Source: Deltaproteobacteria bacterium (GTDB lineage Bacteria > Desulfobacterota > Syntrophia > Syntrophales > UBA5619). From it: a stretch of 39,640 nt of DNA. Each line of letters starts with the position of its first letter. Within the stretch, counting starts at the first letter, position 1. Below are positions 7,609 to 15,635 of the stretch, one piece after another. Location: positions 1-39,640 of the forward strand of contig JAJFUM010000404.1 in assembly GCA_021372415.1 (NCBI GenBank), written 5' to 3'. Under the pieces are notes generated by a model. That model ran no database searches and had not been told where the DNA came from. It saw nothing but the letters and a program-made list of their open reading frames with translations. The position numbers and the translations under genes are program-made.

Positions 7609-8487
7609 ATGTTGGACGCAACGATCCCATACGGCCCGGCTACGGACGGCAGGCCTCCAGATCGTGAACCTGTGGAATCTGACCTCTCTCTTGTCAGCGG
7701 CCTCGCTGGCCGCTTCCGGGCCGCCTTTCTGATGACGGCCCTGGCTGGCCTCCTCCTGTCCGGTTGCGCTGCCGTGAAGACCGCCGTGCCGTCCGCCACC
7801 TACGTCTCGCCGGAGGCCGCCCTCGGAGCCCTGACCCTCCCGGTTCCCTCCCCGGCCCTCTCTGCCACGGCCCGGATCGAGATCCTGACCCGTTCCGAAC
7901 GGTACCCCCTCAAGGCCGCCCTGATCCTGAAGGAACCGGCCTCTCTGCGGATGGAATCGATCCCGCTCCTGGGTCCCCCCGATTTCTTCCTCACCGTCCA
8001 CAACGGTCAGTTGCGCGCCTACCTCCCCCAGAAGGGGACCTTCTATGTCGGCCCGGCCACGCCCCGGACCCTCTCGCGCTTCCTCCCCCTTGCCTTGCCT
8101 CCCGCCGAAATCGTCTCCCTGATGCTGGGACACGCTCCGGGGGAAGAGCCTACGTCCGGGATGGTCTTGCAGGGGGGAGCGGACGAGGGGCTCTACCGCG
8201 TGGACCAGATCGTCCTGGGCGCAAAGACCCATTCCCTCTGGATCGATCCGGACGGGGGCCGTCTCATGAAGGTTCGGATCTTCGCGGCAGACGGCGGGAT
8301 CCTCTACACCGCCGAATTCGATGAGCATATACGCATCGGGAACGCCTGGATACCCCGGAGACTGGTGATCGCCGGGCAGGACGGGTCGGTCCGGGTCTCC
8401 TACACAGACATCGCCCCCCTGGACGACGATGCCGACGTCTTCGTCCTCCCCATCCCGGAAGGGATCAGCCCGACCCCCCTGGATTAG
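7609..8487 (+). CDS. LolB/DUF4292-like outer-membrane lipoprotein
   Basis: This protein (about 292 residues) has hydrophobic segment FLMTALAGLLLSGC and predicted lipidated Cys53 if translation starts at the ATG at 7609. The mature part alternates short beta-strand-like stretches (ATARIEILTRSERYPLKAALIL, GPPDFFLTVHNGQLRAYLP, FDEHIRIGNAWIPRRLVI) as in the half-barrel fold of LolB, LolA and DUF4292 proteins that bind lipids or lipoproteins. The similarity is one of pattern, not a firm motif match. The N-terminal 30 residues before the Arg-containing n-region look atypical, so the true start may be further in; no good ribosome site decides it. It follows the TPR gene by 13 bases and ends 15 bases from convergent cpoB. 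Confidence 0.65.
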   Translation: MLDATIPYGPATDGRPPDREPVESDLSLVSGLAGRFRAAFLMTALAGLLLSGCAAVKTAVPSATYVSPEAALGALTLPVPSPALSATARIEILTRSERYPLKAALILKEPASLRMESIPLLGPPDFFLTVHNGQLRAYLPQKGTFYVGPATPRTLSRFLPLALPPAEIVSLMLGHAPGEEPTSGMVLQGGADEGLYRVDQIVLGAKTHSLWIDPDGGRLMKVRIFAADGGILYTAEFDEHIRIGNAWIPRRLVIAGQDGSVRVSYTDIAPLDDDADVFVLPIPEGISPTPLD

Positions 8488-8502
8488 GTTGCAACTGGCA
8501 AT

Positions 8503-9405
8503 CTATTTGATTTCGAGCAGTCTCGCACGAGCGATTCGTGCCTGACTCGTATTGGGAAAATCCTTGATGACCTGCTGAAATAACAGCTTGGCGCTCGCCT
8601 TGTCCCCCAGTTTCAGGAAGGAGAGCCCCTGTTTCAAGAGGGCATAGGGGACCTTGTTTCCCTCGGGGAAGTTCTTGACGAGTTTGTCGTACTCGATGAT
8701 CGCCTTTTCGTACTTCTTCTCGAAGTAGTAGCATTCGCCGATCCAGAACTGGGCGTTGTCGGAAAATTCGGTATCGGGATACTGCTTGAGGAAGTTCTCG
8801 AAGGACTCCCGGGCCCGTTCGTATTTGGCATCCCTGAAGAGCTCATAGGCGGCGGCGTAGAGGGCCTCCTTGTCCGTCTTGGCGCCCTTGGCGGGGGCTT
8901 CCTTGGTGGGCGGCGCGGCCGAAGGCTTGCCGTTCTTCTCGGCGGCCGCGGTCCCGTCGGCCGCTTCATCCTTCTTGCCGACCCCGAGGAAGTTCTCGAT
9001 GAAATTGACCTTGAAAGTCAGGCTGTCCAGCTTCTCCTTGAGGACCTTGTCCTCCTCCTCGCGCCGGTTCGCCTTGGACGCTGTCGAGCCAAGGTCCTTC
9101 TTGAGGCTGTCGATGGACCCGCGGATCTGCTGGAGCTGCGCCCGGATCTCGGTGAGTTCGGCCCGTCCTTCCGCCTGGGAATCCCGGAACGACTGGAGGG
9201 CGCCGCCTGTCTTGCCGATCTCCCCCCGGATGGCGGTGATCTCATCCTTCAGACCGGCTGCGCCCTGCTCGACCTCGGCGATCTTGTCGTTTGCGATCTG
9301 GATCTGCCGGTTCAGATCGCCGCGCACCCTTCCCAGGTCCTCGGTGGTGGCGCAGCCCGCCACGGACAGACAAATCAAAAGAACGGACAGATGATAGACT
9401 CGCAA
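8503..9405 (-). CDS. cpoB: Cell division coordinator CpoB/YbgF (Tol-Pal accessory)
   Basis: This 300-residue periplasmic protein starts at a TTG (9405) with GAGGGAAGG three bases upstream. That gives a compact lipoprotein signal MRVYHLSVLLICLSVAGC (Cys18), much better than longer in-frame starts. After the signal comes a long heptad-like coiled coil (about residues 25-125, rich in Arg/Glu/Gln/Ile), an Ala/Pro/Lys linker, then three TPR units beginning AAYELFRDAKYERARESF, with the family spacing FLKQYPDTEFSDNAQFWIG. CpoB links outer-membrane constriction (TolA) with septal murein synthesis. It is last in the tol-pal unit, as usual. Being a lipoprotein rather than freely periplasmic differs from the E. 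coli protein. Confidence 0.9.
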   Translation of the reverse strand: MRVYHLSVLLICLSVAGCATTEDLGRVRGDLNRQIQIANDKIAEVEQGAAGLKDEITAIRGEIGKTGGALQSFRDSQAEGRAELTEIRAQLQQIRGSIDSLKKDLGSTASKANRREEEDKVLKEKLDSLTFKVNFIENFLGVGKKDEAADGTAAAEKNGKPSAAPPTKEAPAKGAKTDKEALYAAAYELFRDAKYERARESFENFLKQYPDTEFSDNAQFWIGECYYFEKKYEKAIIEYDKLVKNFPEGNKVPYALLKQGLSFLKLGDKASAKLLFQQVIKDFPNTSQARIARARLLEIK

Positions 9406-9474
9406 GACCCTTCCCTCTGCAATCCCAAAGGCCCCGAATAAAGGAGCGGTTTTGCCTCTCACCAAATTGACAAC

Positions 9475-9513
9475 GGTCCTGTGAACCCCGCTTCAGGCGG
9501 GACCCACAGGACC
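9475..9513. repeat. REP-like palindrome between pal and cpoB
   Basis: GGTCCTGTG (9475-9483) is exactly complementary to CACAGGACC (9505-9513). An inner CCCGC/GCGGG stem closes on a short loop. It lies in the 238-bp pal-cpoB gap and has no T-tract, so it is more likely an mRNA-stabilising or attenuating structure than a full terminator. Confidence 0.6.
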
Positions 9514-9643
9514 ATTTCGCACAGACCAGCCGTTCCGAAAGGCACCTTCCTCAAGCCTGCCGGAAGGTTATCCTTTCACGATTTTCCCCGAGCCGGAAAC
9601 CCGGAGACCGGCCTTATCCAAAGGCACCACGGCCGGGAAAAAG

Positions 9644-10276
9644 TTATTTCACCGGCGGGAAGACGACGAAGTGGGCCCTTCTGTTTTTCGCCCAGGCCGC
9701 CTCGTCATGTCCCTTGTCGAGGGGCATCTCTTTGCCGTAGCTGATCGTCTTGATCCGGTCCTTCTCGATACCCAGATCAACCAGGTACTTGGCGGCCTCG
9801 TCGGCACGCTTCTGACCGAGCGCCAAGTTGTACTCCACGGTCCCCCGTTCGTCGCAGTGACCCTCGATGACCAGTTTGTAGTCCTTATACTTCATATAGG
9901 CCGGGGCGCCCGCCTTGAGGGCCGCCTGGGCATCGGGTTTCAGGTTGTACTTGTCGAAATCGAAGTGAATATCCGGGATCTGCAGTTCCTTGAGGATGGC
10001 CGCAGCCTTTTCCGCCGCCTCCTTCTTCGCCCGCTCGGCCGCTTCCCTGGCCGCCTTCTCCGCCGCTTCCTTCGCCGCCTTTTCCCTCAGGGCCTGCTCG
10101 CGAAGCGCCGCTTCCCTGGCCGCCTTATCATCCACCGGGGCCTGGACCACCGGCGGCGCCGGCGCGGTGACCGCTGTTTCCTTCACGGCCGCCTTCTTTG
10201 CGCAACCCGTGAGGAACGCCACGGAGAGACATAAGACCAGGGCAATCAGCCCTACCCATACCCAATTTCTCTTCAT
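9644..10276 (-). CDS. pal: Peptidoglycan-associated lipoprotein Pal
   Basis: This 210-residue outer-membrane lipoprotein has signal MKRNWVWVGLIALVLCLSVAF and lipobox L-T-G-C, with lipidated Cys25. Residues about 50-95 are an uninterrupted Ala/Lys/Glu/Arg helical linker, longer than in typical Pal. The OmpA-like domain (about 100-210) carries HFDFDKYNL, the IEGHCDERGTVEYN murein-binding motif, LGQKRADEA, TISYGKEMP and NRRAHF. It binds meso-DAP peptidoglycan and TolB and anchors the outer membrane. The ATG at 10276 has AGGAG seven bases upstream; an in-frame TTG two codons earlier is rejected. The 273-bp gap to tolB suggests that it may have its own promoter. Confidence 0.97.
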   Translation of the reverse strand: MKRNWVWVGLIALVLCLSVAFLTGCAKKAAVKETAVTAPAPPVVQAPVDDKAAREAALREQALREKAAKEAAEKAAREAAERAKKEAAEKAAAILKELQIPDIHFDFDKYNLKPDAQAALKAGAPAYMKYKDYKLVIEGHCDERGTVEYNLALGQKRADEAAKYLVDLGIEKDRIKTISYGKEMPLDKGHDEAAWAKNRRAHFVVFPPVK

Positions 10277-10335
10277 CACCAATCTCCTTTCTTAAAAGCA
10301 GTAATGTCGGAAATCAATTATGTTTGAGCGGTTCA

Positions 10336-10354
10336 GTTATATAAAGAAAGTATA
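10336..10354 (-). promoter_or_regulatory. AT-rich candidate promoter region of pal-cpoB
   Basis: On the minus strand the hexamers TATACT (10354-10349) and TATAAC (10341-10336) lie 60-80 bases upstream of pal in an AT-rich stretch unlike the surrounding GC-rich sequence. No convincing -35 is found at standard spacing. The remainder of the 10277-10549 gap shows no gene. Confidence 0.3.
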
Positions 10355-10549
10355 AACCACTACCTGCCGTAAAAAGCAACCAAAAAATGGGGGGTTTTTT
10401 TATTCCTTTCCTGAATTCAAATGTTTATAACGTAAACAGGGATTCACATCCACCAGGCCCCGGAAAAGCCGCTGCCACGGGATCGTCCGCCTGCACACGC
10501 CCGCCTTCCTTCCTATGTCCTGGGATTGCGATCCGTCCATCAACAGGAA

Positions 10550-11899
10550 TCAGCGGGGACGGGGGGACCAGAAGGGGGTCAGGCAACCGTCGTTCCCCTC
10601 GTGAAGAACGCGGGGGTTCTGTCCTCCCGCATTGATGACCTCGATCCGGCTGCGGCCGTATCCCCGGACGCTGTAGGCCAGATACCGGCCATCCGGTGAC
10701 CAGACCGGGGATTCATGATCCCCCCCTTCGAAAGTCAGTTGCTGCGGGCTCCCCCCCTCCTCGCCGATGACGAAGATCTGGAAATGGCCGTTGACGGACC
10801 CCTCGTAGGCGATCTTCTTCCCCTTGGGCGACCAGGATGGGGAGGTGTTGTAGTTCCCGTCCTGGGTCAGCCGCCGGACGTTCCCACCGTCTGCATCCAT
10901 GACATAGATCTGGGGGGAACCGCTTCGGTTCGAGACAAAGGCGATCCTCTTTTCGTCCGGGGAACGCACCGGGGAGACATCGATGCTGTAATCGCGGGTG
11001 AGGCGCTGGAGGAGCCGGCTTTCCAGATTCATTTCGTAGATCTCCTGGTTCCCGTCCCGGCTCAGCGTCACCAGCAGCCTCTGGCTATCGCGAGACCAGG
11101 AACCGGGGAGATTGAGTCCCCTGTACGAGACGATCTTCTGGGTCTTGCCGCTGGCCATCTCCCTCAGGTAGATATCGGGGTTGCCGTCCCTATAGGAGGT
11201 GAAGGCCAGATATCTGCCATCGGGGGACCAGCGCGGCGCCAGGGTCAGGGTGTGGTAATCGGTGATCCGGCGGAGATCGGAACCATCGAAATTGACCGTG
11301 TAGAGATCCGTGGCAGAAGGGCCCCTCTTGGCGAAGGCGATCTGGGTGTCGAAGAGCCCCGGCTCGCCTGTGAGGGCCAGGAGGATTTCGTTGACGAACT
11401 GCAGGACCATCCGGTTTCGGTCACCCAGGGCGCCGCTGTACCTCTTGCCGACCACCAACTCCCCCTTCACGACATCGAAGAGCCTGAATTCCGCCACAAG
11501 GTCCCGGCTGTCGGACTGGAAGCCGCCCTTGACCAGATAGTCGGCGCCGATCGTCGACCAGTCCTCGAAGCGCGTGGTCTCGCCCGTGATCCCCGCCTGA
11601 GTGGGATCCTCCAAAAAGGCCCTCTTGTCGATGAGGCTGAAGTAGCCCGTAAGCAAAAGACTCCGTGAAAGGGTGTCGGAAAACCAGGTCGGGAGATCGC
11701 CCTTCTCGGTATCCGGCTGCAGGGGTTTGAAATCGGTGATCGCGATAGGGAACCTGTGAAAGGATGGGGAATCGATGTCGATGTACACCTTGGCAAAAAG
11801 CGGGCTGGGACCGTAAAGGAAACAAGTGACCAGGGCGAACCAGGCCCAGAACCGTTTGATCATCTCCATGCGAAAGCCCCTTTTGGCCTTTTTGTCCAT
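10550..11899 (-). CDS. tolB: Tol-Pal system beta-propeller protein TolB
   Basis: This 449-residue periplasmic protein has a signal peptide (hydrophobic WAWFALVTCFLYGPSPLFA) followed by the TolB N-terminal domain (VYIDIDSPSFHRFPIAITDF ... DTLSRSLLLTGYF). It then has a six-bladed beta-propeller with repeated W-S-P-D/K-G motifs (APRWSPDGRYLAFTS, SPSWSPKGKKIAYEG, SPVWSPDGRYLAYSV) and I-Y-x-M/L strands. TolB docks with Pal at the outer membrane and is released by TolA pulling. The ATG overlaps the tolA-like stop as TGATG. A downstream in-frame ATG (MEMIKRFW) about 11 codons in would give a more compact signal and cannot be excluded. Confidence 0.96.
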   Translation of the reverse strand: MDKKAKRGFRMEMIKRFWAWFALVTCFLYGPSPLFAKVYIDIDSPSFHRFPIAITDFKPLQPDTEKGDLPTWFSDTLSRSLLLTGYFSLIDKRAFLEDPTQAGITGETTRFEDWSTIGADYLVKGGFQSDSRDLVAEFRLFDVVKGELVVGKRYSGALGDRNRMVLQFVNEILLALTGEPGLFDTQIAFAKRGPSATDLYTVNFDGSDLRRITDYHTLTLAPRWSPDGRYLAFTSYRDGNPDIYLREMASGKTQKIVSYRGLNLPGSWSRDSQRLLVTLSRDGNQEIYEMNLESRLLQRLTRDYSIDVSPVRSPDEKRIAFVSNRSGSPQIYVMDADGGNVRRLTQDGNYNTSPSWSPKGKKIAYEGSVNGHFQIFVIGEEGGSPQQLTFEGGDHESPVWSPDGRYLAYSVRGYGRSRIEVINAGGQNPRVLHEGNDGCLTPFWSPRPR

Positions 11900-12645
11900 C
11901 AACGCCTCAACTCCGATGAATGGAACCGGATCCCCACATCGATGCTGCTCTCGCCGATCCCTGCAGGGAGGGGCGGGAGCGGGCTCGCCTTACGGATGGC
12001 CCGGACGGCCGAATCGTCGAAATAGGGATTGCCGGAGCGCTTTTCGTATTTGACCTCCGTGACCGCCCCGCTGCGCAGGATCGTCACGTCGATGACCGCC
12101 TCCAGCGCCTCCGACGTGGCCTGGGCGAGGACCCACCGGCTTTTGATGCGGGACCAGATCGCGGCATAGTAGGCCTGCATCTGGGCGTCGATCTCGGCGC
12201 TGCCGGACTGGGAGGCGGCACCTCCCCTGACCTCGGCAGGGGCCTTCACTTGCGGCTGTTTGACCTCGGCCGGCGCTGCGGCCGCCCTCTTGCGGATCTC
12301 CGCCATTGCCTTCTCAAGATTCGGATCCCGCTTCCGGCTCTTCTCCAGGGTCCGAATCGGAACGGATGGGAGCGTATCGGGCTGCCTCTTCAGGACGGTC
12401 TCGGAACGGCTCGATGGCACCAGTTCCCTGGCGACTGAGGGGGCGCTCCGGGGCGACCGCATCTCGCCGGGCGGGCTGACCAGGGAGACCGTATAGACAG
12501 GCCCGAAGGTCAGTTTCGGCGAGGGGAAGGAAGGGGAGAGGAACAGGAGGATCAGGACCACCGCGTGCAGGAGGACCGAGATGAGGATCATGCCGTTCAG
12601 GCCGAGCCTCTCGCGTCTCCCGCTGACAGGCCCTCCCGATATCAT
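11899..12645 (-). CDS. tolA: TolA-like energy transducer (TonB C-terminal domain)
   Basis: This 248-residue inner-membrane protein has an Arg-rich cytoplasmic N-terminus, one transmembrane helix (about 18-37) starting MILISVLLHAVVLILLFL and containing the S-x-x-x-H motif that engages TolQ/R or ExbB/D, and a basic periplasmic spacer with Lys/Ala/Glu (EKAMAEIRKRAAAAPAEVK). Its C-terminal TonB/TolA domain (about 155-248) includes QAYYAAIWSRIKSRWVL, VTILRSGAVTEVKYEKRSGNPYFDDSAVRAI and PLPPLP. It transmits proton-motive force from TolQR to TolB/Pal. The spacer is much shorter than in E. coli TolA (421 aa), as is common in this group. Start and stop overlap tolR and tolB by 4 and 1 bases. Confidence 0.92.
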   Translation of the reverse strand: MISGGPVSGRRERLGLNGMILISVLLHAVVLILLFLSPSFPSPKLTFGPVYTVSLVSPPGEMRSPRSAPSVARELVPSSRSETVLKRQPDTLPSVPIRTLEKSRKRDPNLEKAMAEIRKRAAAAPAEVKQPQVKAPAEVRGGAASQSGSAEIDAQMQAYYAAIWSRIKSRWVLAQATSEALEAVIDVTILRSGAVTEVKYEKRSGNPYFDDSAVRAIRKASPLPPLPAGIGESSIDVGIRFHSSELRR

Positions 12646-13067
12646 CGCGTTTCCTCAGGTGGCTCGGTGATCATCCCGAGTTTATCGACGCCGGCCTTCC
12701 TCACCTCGGCCATCACCTCCACCACGAACCCGTAGGGGACATTCCTGTCCGCCCGCAGATAGATCTCCCGTTCGATCCGGGAAGTGAAAATGGCTTCCAG
12801 TTTCTTACTCAGATCTGCAAGGGGCAGTTTCGTCTTGTTAAGGAAGATCTCCTTGGCCCCGTTGACGGTCAGAACCAGTTTCTCTTCAGCCACGTCGACA
12901 CTTTTGGCCTTGACGCGGGGAAGATTGACGTCAATGCCCATCTGCAGCATGGGGGCCGTCACCATGAAGATGATAAGCAAAACGAGCATCACGTCCACCA
13001 GGGGGGTGACGTTGATCTCGGCCATCGGCCGGCCGTCGGATGGGTTCGGGCGTCTTCGGGTCTTCAT
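12642..13067 (-). CDS. tolR: Biopolymer transport protein TolR (ExbD family)
   Basis: This 141-residue protein has a short cytoplasmic N-terminus and a single transmembrane helix with [20 protein letters not shown]. Asp25 is the conserved protonatable residue of the TolQR/ExbBD/MotAB proton channel. A periplasmic domain ending in [25 protein letters not shown] follows. With TolQ it converts proton-motive force into movement of TolA. It sits six bases after tolQ and overlaps the tolA start by four (ATGA). Confidence 0.96.
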   Translation of the reverse strand: MKTRRRPNPSDGRPMAEINVTPLVDVMLVLLIIFMVTAPMLQMGIDVNLPRVKAKSVDVAEEKLVLTVNGAKEIFLNKTKLPLADLSKKLEAIFTSRIEREIYLRADRNVPYGFVVEVMAEVRKAGVDKLGMITEPPEETR

Positions 13068-13073
13068 GGCCGT

Positions 13074-13826
13074 CTATCTCTGGACATGGGACCTCTCGAC
13101 GATGTTGAGCAGCTCCGAGGCGAAGCTGTCCATCTCGAGGGTCATGGTCTTGATCCGGTTCAGGTAGTAATTGTAAAAGATGACGGCCGGGATGGCAGCG
13201 GCGAGCCCTGCCGCCGTCGCGATGAGGGCCTCCGAAATCCCCGGTGCCACCACAGCCAGGGTGGCCGATCCCCGGGCGCCGATCCCCTTGAAGGTGTCCA
13301 TGATCCCCCAGACCGTCCCGAACAGGCCGATGAAGGGGCTGGCGCTCCCCGTGGTCGCCAGGAACCCGAGGGCCGTCTCGATCTTCGTGGTTTCCGAACT
13401 GCAGGCGCGGTTCATCGCCCGCTCCACGTTGTCGATCGCGGCGATGTCCCCGACGGGGTTGCCCGCCTCCTGGCCGTCCTTCCCCGTTCCCCCCCCGCGT
13501 ACCGCCTTGGTGAGCCTCGCGAGCTCCGTGTATCCGGCCCGGAAGACCTCCGCCAGAGAGGAGTAGCGGAACCGTTTCGCCTCGGGGAAGACCTCCGAAA
13601 GTTTGGTGCTCTTCATGTAAATCCCCATGAAGGCCTCGTTCTCACGGGTCACCTTCCGGAGATTGAAATACTTCATCAGGATGATCGCCCAGGAGATGAT
13701 CGAGAAGAGGAGCAGAAGCAGCAGGACCAACTGAACGACAAAGCCCGCATGGACGACCATGTCGAACAGACTGCCGTGGAAATTCCCCTTCAAATTCATC
13801 GCGGCGACGGACGATACCTCGTTCAC
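13074..13826 (-). CDS. tolQ: Proton channel protein TolQ (MotA/TolQ/ExbB family)
   Basis: This 250-residue inner-membrane protein has three hydrophobic segments: [22 protein letters not shown] near residue 30, and two C-terminal helices flanking [13 protein letters not shown] and [25 protein letters not shown]. These are the signature TolQ/ExbB channel helices. The cytoplasmic loop contains a Gly/Asp-rich insertion ([17 protein letters not shown]). The GTG at 13826 is selected because AGGAGG ends six bases upstream; a longer in-frame extension would overlap the promoter. It is first in the tolQRAB-pal-cpoB set. Confidence 0.93.
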   Translation of the reverse strand: MNEVSSVAAMNLKGNFHGSLFDMVVHAGFVVQLVLLLLLLFSIISWAIILMKYFNLRKVTRENEAFMGIYMKSTKLSEVFPEAKRFRYSSLAEVFRAGYTELARLTKAVRGGGTGKDGQEAGNPVGDIAAIDNVERAMNRACSSETTKIETALGFLATTGSASPFIGLFGTVWGIMDTFKGIGARGSATLAVVAPGISEALIATAAGLAAAIPAVIFYNYYLNRIKTMTLEMDSFASELLNIVERSHVQR

Positions 13827-13878
13827 ATTCACCCTCCTTCTCGGGTCAAGATCGGTGAAATCACAAAAGACGGCATTA

Positions 13879-13907
13879 CATCTAATGGAAAAGGGAGGGC
13901 TTGTCAA
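13879..13907 (-). promoter_or_regulatory. Promoter upstream of tolQ
   Basis: On the minus strand a perfect TTGACA (13907-13902) lies 17 bp before TAGATG (13884-13879), about 55 bases upstream of the tolQ GTG. The -35 is strong and the -10 weak (3 of 6). It is the most likely start for the tol-pal transcript. Confidence 0.55.
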
Positions 13908-13932
13908 GGACCGATGAACCGCGGGGAAGAAG

Positions 13933-13950
13933 GGCAGGGACGCCCCTGCC
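13933..13950 (-). terminator. Hairpin downstream of epmA
   Basis: GGCAGGG and CCCTGCC form a 7-bp stem with a 4-nt loop in the 179-bp gap between the end of epmA and tolQ. On the minus strand it is followed by a pyrimidine-rich CTTCTTCCC but no true T-run. It is a plausible weak terminator separating the EF-P unit from tol-pal. Confidence 0.35.
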
Positions 13951-14005
13951 GCGGGCCGGGGGGTTCCGAAGGCGGCGGTTTTTACCTCGTCGCGGTGGAT
14001 AAGGC

Positions 14006-14929
14006 CTAAAGGGTTTCGGGCGTGAAGGCGACCACATCGTCGATCCTGGCCCTGTCGGCCAGGATCATGGCCAGGCGATCCACGCCCAGCGCAATGCCCG
14101 CGGCGGAGGCGGGCATCCGGGGGAGGGCATCCAGGAAGGCCTCTGGCATGGGATAAACGGGACAGCCGCCGAGCCGCCGTTGGAGATTGGCCGCTTCGAA
14201 ACGCCGGCGCTGCTCCCCGGCATCGGTCAGCTCGGAGAAGGCGTTGGCCATTTCCAGACCTGCCATGTAAAGCTCGAAACGTTCCGCCAGGTCCGGCTCA
14301 CCCGCCTTCAGGCGGGCCAGGGCTCCGAGGGGGGCAGGATAGTCATAGAGAAAAACGGGTTTCTCCAGACCCAGGCGGGGTTCGATGTCGGCCATCACCT
14401 CGTCGAAACAGTCCCGGCTCAGGGCCTCCTCCGGGGTCATGGAGGCGTGGCGTGCGAAGGCCTCCCGGACGCTGATCCGCTCCCAGGGCGGGTCCAGGTC
14501 GATCCGGTTCCCCTGCCAGGAGCAGGACCCCGGCAGCCCGAGGTCTGCGGCCACGCGGCCGATCAGGGCCTCGCAGTCCACCATCAGGTCCCGGTAATCG
14601 GCGCCCGAACGGTACCATTCCAGCAACGTGAACTCGGGAAGATGGCGGGTCCCCCGCTCACCGGCGCGGAAACAGCGGCAGATTTGGAATATCCTGGGAT
14701 AGCCCGCTGCCAGGAGCCGCTTCATGCAGAGCTCCGGGGAGGTATGGAGGAACCATTCGCCGGAGATGACGGCATCAATATGGGATTCAGGCGCCGGGGA
14801 CGGAATCCGGTAGGGGGTTTCGATCTCGAGAAAATCCGCGGCCTGAAAAAAACCGCGGATCGAGAGGAGCATGGCGGCCCTGAGCTTCAGGGCATCGGCC
14901 TTGGCGGTCAGTCTCCACGCTTCGTCCAC
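14006..14929 (-). CDS. epmA: EF-P beta-lysine ligase EpmA (GenX/PoxA)
   Basis: This 307-residue class II lysyl-tRNA synthetase paralogue lacks the N-terminal anticodon-binding domain. It activates (beta-)lysine as an adenylate and attaches it to the EF-P lysine. Visible motifs are FLEIETPYRIPSPAPESHIDA, TSPELCMKRLLAAG, class II motif 2 RCFRAGERGTRHLPEFTLLEWYR, YMAGLEMANAFSEL and class II motif 3 GIALGVDRLAMIL. Length and layout match EpmA rather than LysRS (about 500 aa). It directly follows efp (40-base gap), and an aminomutase lies upstream of efp, so substrate synthesis, target and ligase are together. Confidence 0.95.
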   Translation of the reverse strand: MDEAWRLTAKADALKLRAAMLLSIRGFFQAADFLEIETPYRIPSPAPESHIDAVISGEWFLHTSPELCMKRLLAAGYPRIFQICRCFRAGERGTRHLPEFTLLEWYRSGADYRDLMVDCEALIGRVAADLGLPGSCSWQGNRIDLDPPWERISVREAFARHASMTPEEALSRDCFDEVMADIEPRLGLEKPVFLYDYPAPLGALARLKAGEPDLAERFELYMAGLEMANAFSELTDAGEQRRRFEAANLQRRLGGCPVYPMPEAFLDALPRMPASAAGIALGVDRLAMILADRARIDDVVAFTPETL

Positions 14930-14969
14930 GGCGCTCCCCTGGAGGTTCTCGAATCAGGCCGGGAACCCC

Positions 14970-15533
14970 TCACCCCTTGACGCGGGTCAGGTACTCCCCG
15001 CTGCGGGTGTCGATCCGGATCTTCTCCCCCTCCTCGATGAAGGGGGGGACCTGGAGGACGTAGCCCGTCTGGACGGTCACCGGCTTCGTGTTTCCAGAAA
15101 CCGAATCCCCTTTGGCCCAGGGATCCGCCTTGGTCACCGTCACGTCGATGAAGTTGGGCAGGCTGATCCCCAGCGGCTTGTCTTCAAACAGGAGGATCTC
15201 CACCTCGATGTTGTCCAGGAGAAAGTTCTTGGCATCGCCGACCTGATCCTCGGTCAGGAAGACCTGTTCGTAGCTCTGGTTGTCCATGAAGCAGTACTTC
15301 CCCTCCTCCTTGTAGAGGTACTGCATCTTTTTCTCTTGAAGGTCGGCCGCTTCGAAGTTGTCGACGGACCTGAAGGTCCTCTCGAACTGGTTCCCATTGA
15401 CCATGTTCTTCAGTTTGCAGCGGTAGAGGGCCTGCCCCTTGCCTGGCTTGACGAAGTTGAATTCCGTCACGATATAGGGATCGTTCTCGAGCTTGATCCG
15501 CAGTCCCTTCCTCAAATCACTGGCTGAATACAT
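14970..15533 (-). CDS. efp: Elongation factor P
   Basis: This 187-residue translation factor relieves ribosome stalling at polyproline stretches. The KOW-like N-domain contains NFVKPGKGQALYRCKLKN. Lys32 in P-G-K-G is the residue expected to receive beta-lysine from EpmA. The middle OB domain (about 65-125) and C-terminal OB domain (VQTGYVLQVPPFIEEGEKIRIDTRSGEYL) are intact. A Lys at this position, rather than Arg, agrees with the EpmA/EpmB route encoded alongside it. An AGGAG site precedes the ATG. The 102-base leader contains two tandem hairpins, listed separately. Confidence 0.97.
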   Translation of the reverse strand: MYSASDLRKGLRIKLENDPYIVTEFNFVKPGKGQALYRCKLKNMVNGNQFERTFRSVDNFEAADLQEKKMQYLYKEEGKYCFMDNQSYEQVFLTEDQVGDAKNFLLDNIEVEILLFEDKPLGISLPNFIDVTVTKADPWAKGDSVSGNTKPVTVQTGYVLQVPPFIEEGEKIRIDTRSGEYLTRVKG

Positions 15534-15561
15534 AGGTTCCCCTTCTCCTTTTTTGATGACT

Positions 15562-15608
15562 GCGGCCCAAGGCCGCCCCGCTTGTCCCCTCTCCCCGGAA
15601 CGGGGGAG
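15562..15608 (-). promoter_or_regulatory. Tandem hairpins in the efp leader
   Basis: Two stems lie between the aminomutase gene and efp: CTCCCC/GGGGAG (15591-15596 with 15603-15608) and GCGGCC/GGCCGC (15562-15567 with 15571-15576). Neither has a T-tract. They could uncouple efp expression from the upstream gene. Confidence 0.35.
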
Positions 15609-15635
15609 AATATCGAGAGGCTTCTTCGCATTTCT

